DNA from: Alkalihalobacillus sp. CinArs1
GTDB lineage: Bacteria > Bacillota > Bacilli > Bacillales > Guptibacillaceae
DNA: 64,000 nucleotides
Reading direction: 5' to 3'
Assembly: GCF_947387515.1 (NCBI RefSeq)
Contig: NZ_CANDOB010000004.1
Span: 62,001-126,000, forward strand
The translations under genes and the position numbers were made by a program. Below, one piece after another: positions 16,555 to 24,872 of the stretch. Each line of letters opens with the position of its first letter. Position 1 is the first letter of the stretch. Below the pieces are notes generated by a model. That model ran no database searches, was not told where the DNA came from, and saw only the letters and a list, made by a program, of their open reading frames with translations.

Positions 16555-18861
16555 ATGAATTTTCGTCATCTCCGTTCTGAGTGGCGTGCATTGTTCACTA
16601 ATAAAAAAATTCTCATACCTGTTCTAGCAGTCATATTCATCCCTGTTTTATACAGTGGTATGTTTTTATGGGCATTCTGGGATCCGTATGAAAATCTCGA
16701 TCAAATTCCTGTCGCTGTTGTAAATGAGGATAGCGGTGCTGATTTTGAAGGAGAGCATATTGAAATAGGAAATGAACTAATAGAAAAGCTGAAAGAAAAT
16801 CCGCAATTCAAATGGGACTTTGTTGATGAGGAAAAAGCGAATGAGGGTCTCGAAGATCAGACCTACTATATGAAGATTCAGATCCCTGAAGATTTCTCAG
16901 AACGATCAACGACTGTGCTTGATGAAAAGCCTGAAAAACTTAATTTAGAGTATGTGCCGAATGAAAGTTTTAACTTCCTTGCGGGGCAAATAGGTGGTAC
17001 AGCTGTAGGTGAAATCAAGTCTCAAATCGCGAACAATATAACAGAGAATTATAGTGAACTTGTTTTTGATACGTTTAGCGAGATTGCAGAGGGGTTGTCA
17101 GATGCATCAGATGGTGCAGGAGATTTAGCTGATGGCTCTTCAGAATTAAAAGATGGAACAGCGCAGTTAAAAGCAAATCTAGCAGAGTTAAACAATGGAT
17201 CGATCGAAATCACGAATGGCGTGAGTGAATTACAAAATGGATCAGAGGAACTTGCAAAGGGGTTAGACGAAGCGAGTCAAGGTTCCACTACTTTGTTAAC
17301 AACATTGAAAGAAAGACAATCTAAAGTAAATGATCTAACTGTTGGTGCCAATCAAGTCAGTGATGGTGTGACAAAGTTAAACGATGGTTTCAATGAATTT
17401 AAGTCAGGGCAAGAAAGCCTGGCAAGTGGAGTGAAACAAAGTCAACAAGGCATCGAACAAATTTTAACGAACCTTAAGGAAAAATCGTCAGAAGTGACCG
17501 CTTTAGGTACGACTGCTGAAAGCATAAAAGAACCGATTGTTAATGGTGGTCACGGAGCTGCTCAAGTTTCAAAAGAGCTTCAGGGCGTGATTCAAGGTAT
17601 TCAATCAAATGATGCTTATACAGAAGAAGAGAAACAAGCGTTGATCAGTCAACTGCAACCAATCGCAGAAAAATCTGCAGGTGCCGCTCAGTCCATTCAG
17701 GAGGGAGCTACAACGTTAGAAACCGTTTCAAAGGGTGTTTCTTCAAGCATAAGTGAGATGAAAACGAGTCAATCAGAGCTTATTTCGGCACTAGAATCTC
17801 TATATGATGGACAAGTAAAGCTTGAACAAGGTCTCGATCAGTTTGGAACAGAGATAAATGATGCGAAAGAAAAGGTATCAAAACTTGAAGCCGGTGCTGC
17901 TCAAGTAGCTCAAGGAACGAGCGACGTGTCATCTGGCTGGCAAGATATGATAACGAATGTAGGAAAACTCAATAGAGGTGTTGTTGAATTATCTAATGGA
18001 TCAGAGAAGCTCGTCACCGGTTTAACCGATTTAGAAGGAGGAACGTCTGATCTAACAACAGGTGCAGGCAAGCTTCTAGAAGGGTCAAAGAAGGTAGATA
18101 GTGGTGCTGAAAAAGTAAGTGACGGATCGAACGAACTTCATACTAAGCTAGATGAAGCTGCCAAAGAAACGTCTCAAACAAAAGCAGATGAAGAAAACTA
18201 CAACATGTTTGCAGACCCAGTCGATGTAGAAAGTGATGCAACTTCTTCTGTTCCAAACTATGGAACAGGTTTCGCTCCATACTTTCTGTCCCTCGGATTA
18301 TTTGTAGGCGCTCTTCTTATGTCGATCGTCTTCCCGCTTCGGGAACCTGCAGCAGATCCTAAGTCTGCTTTAGGATGGTTTGTGAGTAAGTATGGAATTC
18401 TTCTTACAGTAGGCGTTATTCAAGCAGTGATCGCGGATGCTGTATTACTGTATGGATTAGGAATCGAAGTTAAGAGCGTACCGTTATTCGTCATGTTTTC
18501 AATTGTTTCGAGTTTAACGTATATGGCGATGATCCAGTTTTTCGTGACGACGATGGGCGATCCTGGACGCTTTGTCGCTATTATTATTTTGATTCTGCAA
18601 TTAACGACAAGTGCAGGTACATTCCCACTTGAGTTAATTCCGGAGAGTCTTCAAATCTTTAATTCATGGCTTCCGATGACGTACACCGTTTCTGGACTCA
18701 AGGCTGTAATCTCTAGTGGAGATTTTGCATTTATGTGGGATAACGTATGGGTATTAGTCGGGTTCACCACTATATTCATAGTTGGGACAATTGTATTTTT
18801 CTTCATGGAAATGAAAAAACGCAAAGCTCAGAGGTTTGATGAACCTGCTGTAACGAAATAA
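16555..18861 (+). CDS. yhgE: YhgE/Pip domain membrane protein
   Basis: A 768-residue protein. One N-terminal transmembrane helix (about 20-42) is followed by a very long extracytoplasmic region (about 45-570) full of repeated xLxxGxxxLxxG heptad-like units (DGSSELKDGTAQL, NGSEELAKGLDEA), then a C-terminal five-to-six-helix ABC-2-type membrane domain (about 585-750). This is the YhgE/Pip (phage infection protein) family, related to type VII secretion EsaA-like proteins. The transported or sensed ligand is unknown. It is likely repressed by the TetR protein encoded upstream. Confidence 0.92.
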   Translation: MNFRHLRSEWRALFTNKKILIPVLAVIFIPVLYSGMFLWAFWDPYENLDQIPVAVVNEDSGADFEGEHIEIGNELIEKLKENPQFKWDFVDEEKANEGLEDQTYYMKIQIPEDFSERSTTVLDEKPEKLNLEYVPNESFNFLAGQIGGTAVGEIKSQIANNITENYSELVFDTFSEIAEGLSDASDGAGDLADGSSELKDGTAQLKANLAELNNGSIEITNGVSELQNGSEELAKGLDEASQGSTTLLTTLKERQSKVNDLTVGANQVSDGVTKLNDGFNEFKSGQESLASGVKQSQQGIEQILTNLKEKSSEVTALGTTAESIKEPIVNGGHGAAQVSKELQGVIQGIQSNDAYTEEEKQALISQLQPIAEKSAGAAQSIQEGATTLETVSKGVSSSISEMKTSQSELISALESLYDGQVKLEQGLDQFGTEINDAKEKVSKLEAGAAQVAQGTSDVSSGWQDMITNVGKLNRGVVELSNGSEKLVTGLTDLEGGTSDLTTGAGKLLEGSKKVDSGAEKVSDGSNELHTKLDEAAKETSQTKADEENYNMFADPVDVESDATSSVPNYGTGFAPYFLSLGLFVGALLMSIVFPLREPAADPKSALGWFVSKYGILLTVGVIQAVIADAVLLYGLGIEVKSVPLFVMFSIVSSLTYMAMIQFFVTTMGDPGRFVAIIILILQLTTSAGTFPLELIPESLQIFNSWLPMTYTVSGLKAVISSGDFAFMWDNVWVLVGFTTIFIVGTIVFFFMEMKKRKAQRFDEPAVTK

Positions 18862-18869
18862 AAACTACT

Positions 18870-18903
18870 AAGCCTTCTCGATTGTGAGAAGGCTTATTTC
18901 TTT
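18870..18903 (+). terminator. Terminator after yhgE
   Basis: AAGCCTTCTC / GAGAAGGCTT stem with a 6-nt loop, then ATTTCTTTG. Confidence 0.85.
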
Positions 18904-18958
18904 GAATTATACTGCGAAAAAGGATAGAGTATTAGTAAGATTGTAATAGTATCGTTCA

Positions 18959-18983
18959 GTTTGAAACGAGCACGTTAGGGTAT
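18959..18983 (+). promoter_or_regulatory. SigB-like promoter for the osmoprotectant transporter
   Basis: GTTTGA - 13 nt - GGGTAT, 45 nt before the ATPase start. Osmoprotectant uptake under SigB control is known for other opu genes of B. subtilis. Confidence 0.75.
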
Positions 18984-19028
18984 TCACTTAGAATAGGAAT
19001 TTTTAAGGAGGCAGGGTGAAGGGGAAGA

Positions 19029-20168
19029 ATGATTACTTTTAAAAATGTTAGCAAACAATTTCCTGATGGAACAACTGCTTTAAAGGACATTAACTTACAT
19101 ATTGAAAAAGGCGAACTTTTGACCTTGATCGGTCCAAGTGGTTGTGGAAAAACAACGACTATGAAAATGATCAATCGGTTGATCGAACCAACAGGAGGTC
19201 AGATCTACATAGACGGCATACAGATTGCCGAGCAGGATCCAGTAGAGCTCAGACGAAGCATCGGGTACGTGATTCAACAAATTGGGCTTCTACCACATAT
19301 GACGATTGCAGAGAACATTTCGTTGATACCGAAGCTAAAGAAATGGGAGAAAAATAAAATTGATAAACGTGTTGATGAGTTATTGGATCTTGTTGGACTA
19401 GAGCCTTCAACATTTCGCTCTCGTTATCCTCTAGAGTTAAGTGGAGGACAACAGCAGCGTGTCGGGGTTATCCGTGCTTTAGCTGCAGAGCCTCCGATCA
19501 TACTGATGGACGAGCCTTTTAGTGCTCTTGATCCGATCAGCCGTGAACAGCTCCAAGATGAATTGATCAAACTGCAGAAGGAGATACAAAAGACGATTGT
19601 TTTCGTAACTCATGATATGGACGAAGCGATGAAGATCGCTGACCGTATCGCTATCATGAAAGACGGCGAGATCCTCCAGCTCGATACTCCTGATCGTATT
19701 CTGCGCCATCCCAAAAATGAGTTTGTCCGTGATTTTGTAGGTGATGAACGAATTGCTAAAGGACAAACGCCTTCAGCTCGTGATTTGATGATCCGAAAAG
19801 TCGCTACTGTGAAAGATAGCCGTGGCCTAGCCGAGGCATTTCGATTAATGAAGTCAGAACGCGTCGACAGTCTTGTCGTTACAGGTCCTGAACAAGTTTA
19901 TCAGGGAGTGATTACACTTGAGGTGGTTCAAGAGCATTATGAGGATGACTCTAAGCGCATCGTCGATGTGATGAGTGAACCTGAACCTGTTACGAGTGAT
20001 ACGGTTTACCCAGAAATCGCAAAACGGTTTGCTGAAGAAACAGTGAAGATGATTCCGGTAGTGAATGAGAAAAAGCTTGAAGGTGTCATCACAAATGGCA
20101 GTATGATGAGAGGGCTAGCCGGTCTCGATCAAGTGAGTCAGCGAAAGGAAGGTGCCCTAAATGAATGA
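19029..20168 (+). CDS. Osmoprotectant ABC transporter ATP-binding protein (OpuCA-like)
   Basis: A 379-residue ATPase with Walker A GPSGCGKTT (35-43), signature LSGGQQQRVG, Walker B ILMDEPFSALDP and a C-terminal pair of CBS domains (about 255-370; PSARDLMIRKVATV, IVDVMSEPEPVTSD). CBS modules gate OpuA/OpuC-type transporters by ionic strength or c-di-AMP. Substrates of the family are glycine betaine, carnitine and choline. It overlaps the permease gene by 8 nt. GGGGAAG is the ribosome site. Confidence 0.92.
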   Translation: MITFKNVSKQFPDGTTALKDINLHIEKGELLTLIGPSGCGKTTTMKMINRLIEPTGGQIYIDGIQIAEQDPVELRRSIGYVIQQIGLLPHMTIAENISLIPKLKKWEKNKIDKRVDELLDLVGLEPSTFRSRYPLELSGGQQQRVGVIRALAAEPPIILMDEPFSALDPISREQLQDELIKLQKEIQKTIVFVTHDMDEAMKIADRIAIMKDGEILQLDTPDRILRHPKNEFVRDFVGDERIAKGQTPSARDLMIRKVATVKDSRGLAEAFRLMKSERVDSLVVTGPEQVYQGVITLEVVQEHYEDDSKRIVDVMSEPEPVTSDTVYPEIAKRFAEETVKMIPVVNEKKLEGVITNGSMMRGLAGLDQVSQRKEGALNE

Positions 20169-20823
20169 TCGAAATTTCTTTGTTTTGTTCATTGAAACCA
20201 TTCAAGGCCGATGGGATGATATTCTAGTTGCCCTACAAGAACATCTCTTTCTATCGTTCATATCGATCGTGATCGCAATCGTAATATCAGTTCCACTTGG
20301 CATCTTTATCTCTCGAAGAAAAAAACTTGCAGAACCGTTTATCGCAATTTCAGCGATCTTTCAAACAGTACCAAGTTTAGCGCTTTTTGGTTTTTTAATT
20401 CCTTTCCTAGGAATTGGGAACACAACTGCAATCATCGCTTTGACAGTTTATGCGTTGCTCCCAATCTTGAGAAATACATACACTGGAATCACTTCAGTCG
20501 ATCAATCCTCGATCGAAGCCGGTAGAGGTATGGGGATGACGAATTTGCAGATCCTTCAGAAAATCGAGATTCCTCTTTCTTTACCTGTTATTATGGCAGG
20601 TGTAAGAACTGCGACTGTATTGACGATTGGTGTTGCAACGTTAGCCACGTTCGTTGGCGCTGGAGGACTTGGAGACATCATCTATAGAGGACTTACATCG
20701 AACAAGGATGAGCTTGTGTTAGCTGGTGCACTTCCAGCTACGATTCTAGCATTAGGGTTCGACTTGATCTTAAAGTTATTAGAAAATGCAGCAACTCCAA
20801 AAGGGATTAAAGCAAAAAAATAA
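20161..20823 (+). CDS. Osmoprotectant ABC transporter permease (OpuCB/OpuBB-like)
   Basis: A 220-residue permease with about six transmembrane segments (30-50, 60-80, 85-105, 140-160, 170-190, 190-208) and the EAA-type loop SSIEAGRGMGMTNLQILQKIEIP that contacts the ATPase. It lies between ATPase and binding-protein genes with an overlap and a short gap. Only one permease is encoded here, whereas OpuC/OpuB operons have two, so it may act as a homodimer. Confidence 0.9.
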   Translation: MNDRNFFVLFIETIQGRWDDILVALQEHLFLSFISIVIAIVISVPLGIFISRRKKLAEPFIAISAIFQTVPSLALFGFLIPFLGIGNTTAIIALTVYALLPILRNTYTGITSVDQSSIEAGRGMGMTNLQILQKIEIPLSLPVIMAGVRTATVLTIGVATLATFVGAGGLGDIIYRGLTSNKDELVLAGALPATILALGFDLILKLLENAATPKGIKAKK

Positions 20824-20836
20824 AGGGGAGATTAAT

Positions 20837-21736
20837 TTGAAGAAGTTTACGGTATTCATTATTGGCCTCGCTATGGTACTGGCTGCTTGCGGTAACGATA
20901 GCGGAAGTAGTGAGGATGATCCAATCGTTATTTCAGGGAAGCCATGGACAGAGCAATATATTTTACCGCACCTTATTGGTGAATACATAAAGGCGAATAG
21001 CGATTATGAAGTCGAGATCGATGAAGCTGTAGGTGAGGTAAGTGTTATCCATCAAGCTTTAGTGGATGGCGATGTGGACATGTATGTTGAGTATACGGGA
21101 ACAGGGCTTGAAACGGTCTTAAAAGATACTGCGGATTCTAGTGAATCTGCTGATGATATCTTTAATCGTGTTAAAGAGGGGTACAAGGACGAATTCGACC
21201 TCGTTTGGCTTGAGCCGCTAGGTTTTGAGAATGGTTATACTCTTGCGATCACACAAGAAACGAATAAAGACTTGAATGCTGAAACGTACTCAGACTTAGT
21301 GCCAGTATCGAACGAAATGGTATTTGGAGGACCACACCCATTCTATGAACGCATCGATGGTTACGAAGCGATGGTAGAAACGTATGGATTTGATTTTAAA
21401 GAAACAGAAAGTCTTGATCCGAACATCATGTACGATGCTTTGAATGAAGGCGAAGTAGATGTGATTCCTGCTTTTACAACAGATGGTCGTATCGCTCGTT
21501 TTAACCTTGTAAGTACGGAAGATGATAAGAACTTCTTCCCACCTTATTACGCTGCACCTGTTGTAAGACAAGAAACGCTGGATTCTCATCCAGAGTTAGC
21601 TGATATTGTGAATGAACTAGCAGGTAAGATCTCTGAAGAAGAAATGTCTGAAATGAACGCGAAGGTTGACCTGGATGGAGAAGAGCCGGAAGATGTCGCG
21701 ATGAACTTCTTGAAAGATAAAGGTCTTATCGACTAA
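20837..21736 (+). CDS. Osmoprotectant ABC transporter substrate-binding lipoprotein
   Basis: A 299-residue lipoprotein starting at TTG 20837, 6 nt after AAAGGGGAG; the signal ends in the lipobox VLAAC. The mature protein matches the OpuAC/OpuCC binding-protein family: GKPWTEQYILPHLIGEYI, VIHQALVDGDVDMYVEYTGT and the domain-2 segment PFYERIDGYEAM. It should deliver a quaternary amine (carnitine, choline or betaine) to the permease. Last gene of the operon, ended by the 21774 terminator. Confidence 0.91.
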   Translation: MKKFTVFIIGLAMVLAACGNDSGSSEDDPIVISGKPWTEQYILPHLIGEYIKANSDYEVEIDEAVGEVSVIHQALVDGDVDMYVEYTGTGLETVLKDTADSSESADDIFNRVKEGYKDEFDLVWLEPLGFENGYTLAITQETNKDLNAETYSDLVPVSNEMVFGGPHPFYERIDGYEAMVETYGFDFKETESLDPNIMYDALNEGEVDVIPAFTTDGRIARFNLVSTEDDKNFFPPYYAAPVVRQETLDSHPELADIVNELAGKISEEEMSEMNAKVDLDGEEPEDVAMNFLKDKGLID

Positions 21737-21773
21737 AGGGAATAGTGAGGAGAAGTCATTATTTTCTACTTAA

Positions 21774-21806
21774 AAACGTGCAGATCAGTGATCTGCACGT
21801 TTTTTT
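21774..21806. terminator. Bidirectional terminator between opu-like operon and GlnQ-like gene
   Basis: ACGTGCAGATCA / TGATCTGCACGT inverted repeat flanked by A-run and seven T. Confidence 0.93.
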
Positions 21807-22533
21807 ATAGTATTTTACTTAAGAATGCTTTTGTTCGTTCATTTTGTGGATTTTTAAAGATTTCTTCCGGTACATTTTCTTCTACAATGTAGCCTCCGTC
21901 CATGAACAGTACGCGATCTCCTACTTCTCTTGCGAAGCCCATCTCGTGAGTAACGACTACCATCGTCATTCCTTCTTTAGCAAGCTGCTTCATAACTTCG
22001 AGCACTTCTCCGATCATTTCAGGGTCAAGCGCTGAAGTCGGTTCGTCAAACAGCATGACGCTTGGTTCCATAGCTAGTGCTCTAGCGATGGCAACACGTT
22101 GTTTTTGACCACCAGAGAGCTCGCCAGGGTAGCTGTTTGCCTTCTCCTTTAGTCCTACTTTTTGAAGCAGTTCCAAAGCTTGTTCTTTGGATTCTTGTTT
22201 GTTGTTTCCCTTTACTTTGATAGGTGCAACCGTGATATTTTCAAGAACAGTTTTGTGTGGAAAGAGATTAAAGTGCTGAAAGACCATTCCGACATCTTGC
22301 CTAACTTTGTTAATTTTGGTCTTTGGATCAGCGATATCATGACCATTCACGATGACGCTACCACCGGTTATATCTTCTAATTTATTTAAACAACGAAGAA
22401 ACGTACTTTTACCTGACCCAGATGGGCCCACAACACAGACGACTTCTTTTTCATTTATTTCAGTATTGATCTCTTTTAGAACTTCTAAATCACCGAATGA
22501 TTTCTTTAAGTTTTTAACTTGAATGATACTCAT
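21805..22533 (-). CDS. Polar amino acid ABC transporter ATPase (GlnQ-like), orphan
   Basis: A 242-residue ATPase with Walker [10 protein letters not shown] (35-43), Q-loop, signature LSGGQKQR, Walker [14 protein letters not shown] and the H-loop VVTHEMG. The spacing and [14 protein letters not shown] motif are those of polar amino acid importers (GlnQ, ArtM, TcyC). No permease or binding-protein gene is on this strand next to it: the upstream neighbour is divergent alpha-glucosidase and the downstream one convergent. It must pair with membrane subunits encoded elsewhere. Confidence 0.9.
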   Translation of the reverse strand: MSIIQVKNLKKSFGDLEVLKEINTEINEKEVVCVVGPSGSGKSTFLRCLNKLEDITGGSVIVNGHDIADPKTKINKVRQDVGMVFQHFNLFPHKTVLENITVAPIKVKGNNKQESKEQALELLQKVGLKEKANSYPGELSGGQKQRVAIARALAMEPSVMLFDEPTSALDPEMIGEVLEVMKQLAKEGMTMVVVTHEMGFAREVGDRVLFMDGGYIVEENVPEEIFKNPQNERTKAFLSKIL

Positions 22534-22645
22534 GTAGTATAGCCCCTCTCGACAAAACTCTTTCTGCCTATTAGATACTGAAGAATAGACCTATTATACC
22601 AATTTTCATACTAGAAATAAAAGAAGCTCGCTTCGCATCCCTCAT

Positions 22646-22674
22646 TTGTACTTCAATAGAATCTCTTATATAAT
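22646..22674 (+). promoter_or_regulatory. SigA promoter for alpha-glucosidase
   Basis: TTGTAC - 17 nt - TATAAT. The predicted start of transcription falls at the cre-like site. Confidence 0.8.
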
Positions 22675-22680
22675 AGGTTG

Positions 22681-22694
22681 TGAAAACGTTTGCG
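22681..22694. promoter_or_regulatory. cre-like site (CcpA) at the alpha-glucosidase promoter
   Basis: TGAAAACGTTTGCG matches the cre consensus TGWAANCGNTNWCA at 12 of 14 positions and lies at about +1, where CcpA would block transcription in good carbon sources. Confidence 0.65.
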
Positions 22695-22721
22695 CAATTT
22701 TATGATCAGGAGGGTTTCGAC

Positions 22722-24395
22722 GTGGGGAAGCAATGGTGGAAAGATAGTGTCGTTTATCAAATATATCCAAGAAGTTTTAATGATAGTAATGGTGACGGTA
22801 TCGGTGATATTAAAGGAATTACAGAGAAACTCGATTACTTAAAAGAACTAGGGATCGATGTCGTGTGGTTGTCACCAGTATATCAATCACCAAACGATGA
22901 CAATGGGTATGATATTAGTAACTATAGAGAGATTATGGATGAATTCGGTACAATGAAAGACTGGGAAGAGATGTTGGATGGGATGCATAAGCGTGGCATT
23001 CGACTCGTGATGGATCTCGTTGTTAACCATTCTTCAGATGAGCATGCATGGTTTGCAGAATCTCGTAAATCAAAGGACAATCCATATCGAGACTATTATA
23101 TTTGGCGTCCTGGTGTTGATGGACATGAACCAAACAACTGGGGGTCGATCTTCGGTGGGTCTGCATGGCAGTATGATGAGACGACTGAAGAGTATTACCT
23201 TCATCTTTTCTCAAAGAAGCAGCCAGACTTAAACTGGGAAAATCCAACGTTACGTGAAGAAGTGTATGAACTGATGAGCTTCTGGCTTGATAAAGGTGTT
23301 GATGGTTTTCGAATGGATGTCATCAACTTCATATCGAAAGAGCCTGGTCTTCCTGATGCTGAAGTAACTTCACCTGATAAATACCAGTGGGGTGGCGACT
23401 ATTTCGTTAATGGGCCGAAATTCTTTGAGTATATGAAAGACATGAACGAAAGGGTATTGAGCCAGTATGGAGCCATGACGGTAGGGGAGATGCCGCTTGC
23501 TACACCTGAAGATGGTGTGAAGTATACAGACGAAAAAGATGGTATCGTCAGCATGCTGTTTCAATTTGAACATATGGACGTAACGAGTGGTCCAGGAGGA
23601 AAATGGGACCAGCAGCCATGGAAGCTGACAGATTTAAAGAAAATCATCTCTAAGTGGCAAACCGAGTTACATGGTAGAGGTTGGAACAGTCTTTATATGG
23701 AAAATCATGATCAACCTCGATCTGTATCTGTCTTTGGTGATGATCAATCGTATCGCGTTGAATCAGCAAAAATGCTTGCAGCCTGGCTTCACTTGCTTCA
23801 AGGAACGCCATACATCTATCAAGGTCAAGAGCTTGGTATGACAAATGTATACTTCGATTCGATTGAGGAATATAAAGATATCGAAACACTGAACATGTAT
23901 AAAGAAGAGGTAGAAGAAAAAGGGAGAGAGCATGAGGAAATCCTTCAAGCTATCCATAAAAAAGGACGAGACAATGCTAGAACGCCAATGCAGTGGACAG
24001 ATGAGCAGCATGCTGGATTCACCTCTGGCACGCCATGGATTAAACTTAACCCGAACTATACCGAAGTGAATGCAAAAAAAGCATTGAGCGACGAAAACTC
24101 AACCTTCTACTTCTATAAAGAGCTTATTCGCCTAAGAAAAGAACACGACATCATCGTTCACGGTGATTACAAACTTCTACTAGAAGACAACGAGCAATTG
24201 TACGTCTATACCAGATCATACAAAGACCAAACACTCATCGTAGCCGCTAACTTCTCAGGCGAAAACGTAACACATGAACTAGATGAATCACTGCAAGGAG
24301 GCAACCTCCTTATCAAGAACTATGAGAGTACTTCGGATAAATTAGAGCAAACCTCTACGATGCGTCCTTACGAAGTAAAAGCTTATTTGATTTAA
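22722..24395 (+). CDS. Alpha-glucosidase / oligo-1,6-glucosidase (GH13, MalL-like)
   Basis: A 557-residue GH13 enzyme, close to the 561 of B. subtilis MalL. The GTG start at 22722 follows AGGAGGG by 7 nt; the longer frame from 22680 would include the promoter/cre DNA and is rejected. Motifs: DVVWLSPVYQSPNDDNGYD, DLVVNHSSDEH, the nucleophile Asp in GVDGFRMDVINF, acid/base Glu in TVGEMP and NHDQPRSVS. The enzyme cleaves alpha-1,6 or alpha-1,4 bonds of small malto/isomalto-oligosaccharides in the cytoplasm. No sugar transporter is adjacent. Confidence 0.93.
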   Translation: MGKQWWKDSVVYQIYPRSFNDSNGDGIGDIKGITEKLDYLKELGIDVVWLSPVYQSPNDDNGYDISNYREIMDEFGTMKDWEEMLDGMHKRGIRLVMDLVVNHSSDEHAWFAESRKSKDNPYRDYYIWRPGVDGHEPNNWGSIFGGSAWQYDETTEEYYLHLFSKKQPDLNWENPTLREEVYELMSFWLDKGVDGFRMDVINFISKEPGLPDAEVTSPDKYQWGGDYFVNGPKFFEYMKDMNERVLSQYGAMTVGEMPLATPEDGVKYTDEKDGIVSMLFQFEHMDVTSGPGGKWDQQPWKLTDLKKIISKWQTELHGRGWNSLYMENHDQPRSVSVFGDDQSYRVESAKMLAAWLHLLQGTPYIYQGQELGMTNVYFDSIEEYKDIETLNMYKEEVEEKGREHEEILQAIHKKGRDNARTPMQWTDEQHAGFTSGTPWIKLNPNYTEVNAKKALSDENSTFYFYKELIRLRKEHDIIVHGDYKLLLEDNEQLYVYTRSYKDQTLIVAANFSGENVTHELDESLQGGNLLIKNYESTSDKLEQTSTMRPYEVKAYLI

Positions 24396-24431
24396 AAATG
24401 GGAATTTGCAAAAAAAAAAAAAGACTTTCAC

Positions 24432-24466
24432 AGCTGTCGATACGATTTCGACAGCTTATTTCTGTT
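24432..24466 (+). terminator. Terminator after alpha-glucosidase
   Basis: AGCTGTCGA / TCGACAGCT stem, 7-nt loop, then TATTTCTGTTTT. A 12-A run precedes it. Confidence 0.85.
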
Positions 24467-24515
24467 TTACTCTTTCTAAGGTACGACTTCTCTATCTCTG
24501 GTATTCTCTTAAAAA

Positions 24516-24631
24516 GTAGGAGCTAATACCGCGAGACTCCTGCGGAAAAACGGGCGACCGAGACCCCGGAGCGTTCTTTGCGAGGAGGCTCGGGCGTTCG
24601 TCCGCGGAAAGCGAGCGGTATTTGCACCTAC
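24516..24631. repeat. GC-rich palindromic dispersed-type repeat (116 bp)
   Basis: Ends are inverted repeats of 17 nt matching at 15 positions (24516-24532 and 24615-24631). The interior contains GCGAGACTCCTGCGG, AGACCCCGGAGCG, CGAGGAGGCTCGG and CCGCGGAAAGCGAGCGG, blocks that I recognise from a family of palindromic repeats scattered through intergenic DNA of many Bacillaceae. It is far more G+C-rich than its surroundings and has no reading frame. Likely a REP/MITE-like element or a structured RNA; function unknown. Confidence 0.75.
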
Positions 24632-24872
24632 GGTAGGTACCCAGTGTATTTTACAAACTGAAGACAGCTAAATATTATTTTCTTTTGGATAATAAAACTT
24701 TCATGATTGAAAACTCATTTTCGAGGGAAGATAATTTTGTGGTCTAGATGTTTTTTTGTAAAATCAGACATCTTTCCTTTTTCTTTTTCGAGCACTGATG
24801 TATAATAATGAATGTACATTTGTTCAAAAGACATTTTACTAAATTTCACAATAAAAAAAGGAGTGTATACAT

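Larger units (their letters stand above)
24396..24872. other. 477-nt non-coding stretch before tkt
   Basis: It holds, in order, an A12 run, the alpha-glucosidase terminator, the GC-rich palindromic repeat (24516-24631), A/T-rich DNA with nothing recognisable (24632-24770), and a probable tkt promoter with TATAAT at 24801-24806. A minus-strand frame here lacks a ribosome site and is not called. Confidence 0.7.

Noticed and set aside
24410-24422. Run of A as a possible assembly error
   Set aside because: It precedes a terminator on the plus strand and nothing else signals a misassembly.
24806-24822. LexA-like sequence (GAATGTACATTTGTTC) upstream of tkt
   Set aside because: It does not fit the CGAAC-N4-GTTCG arrangement and tkt is not an SOS gene.
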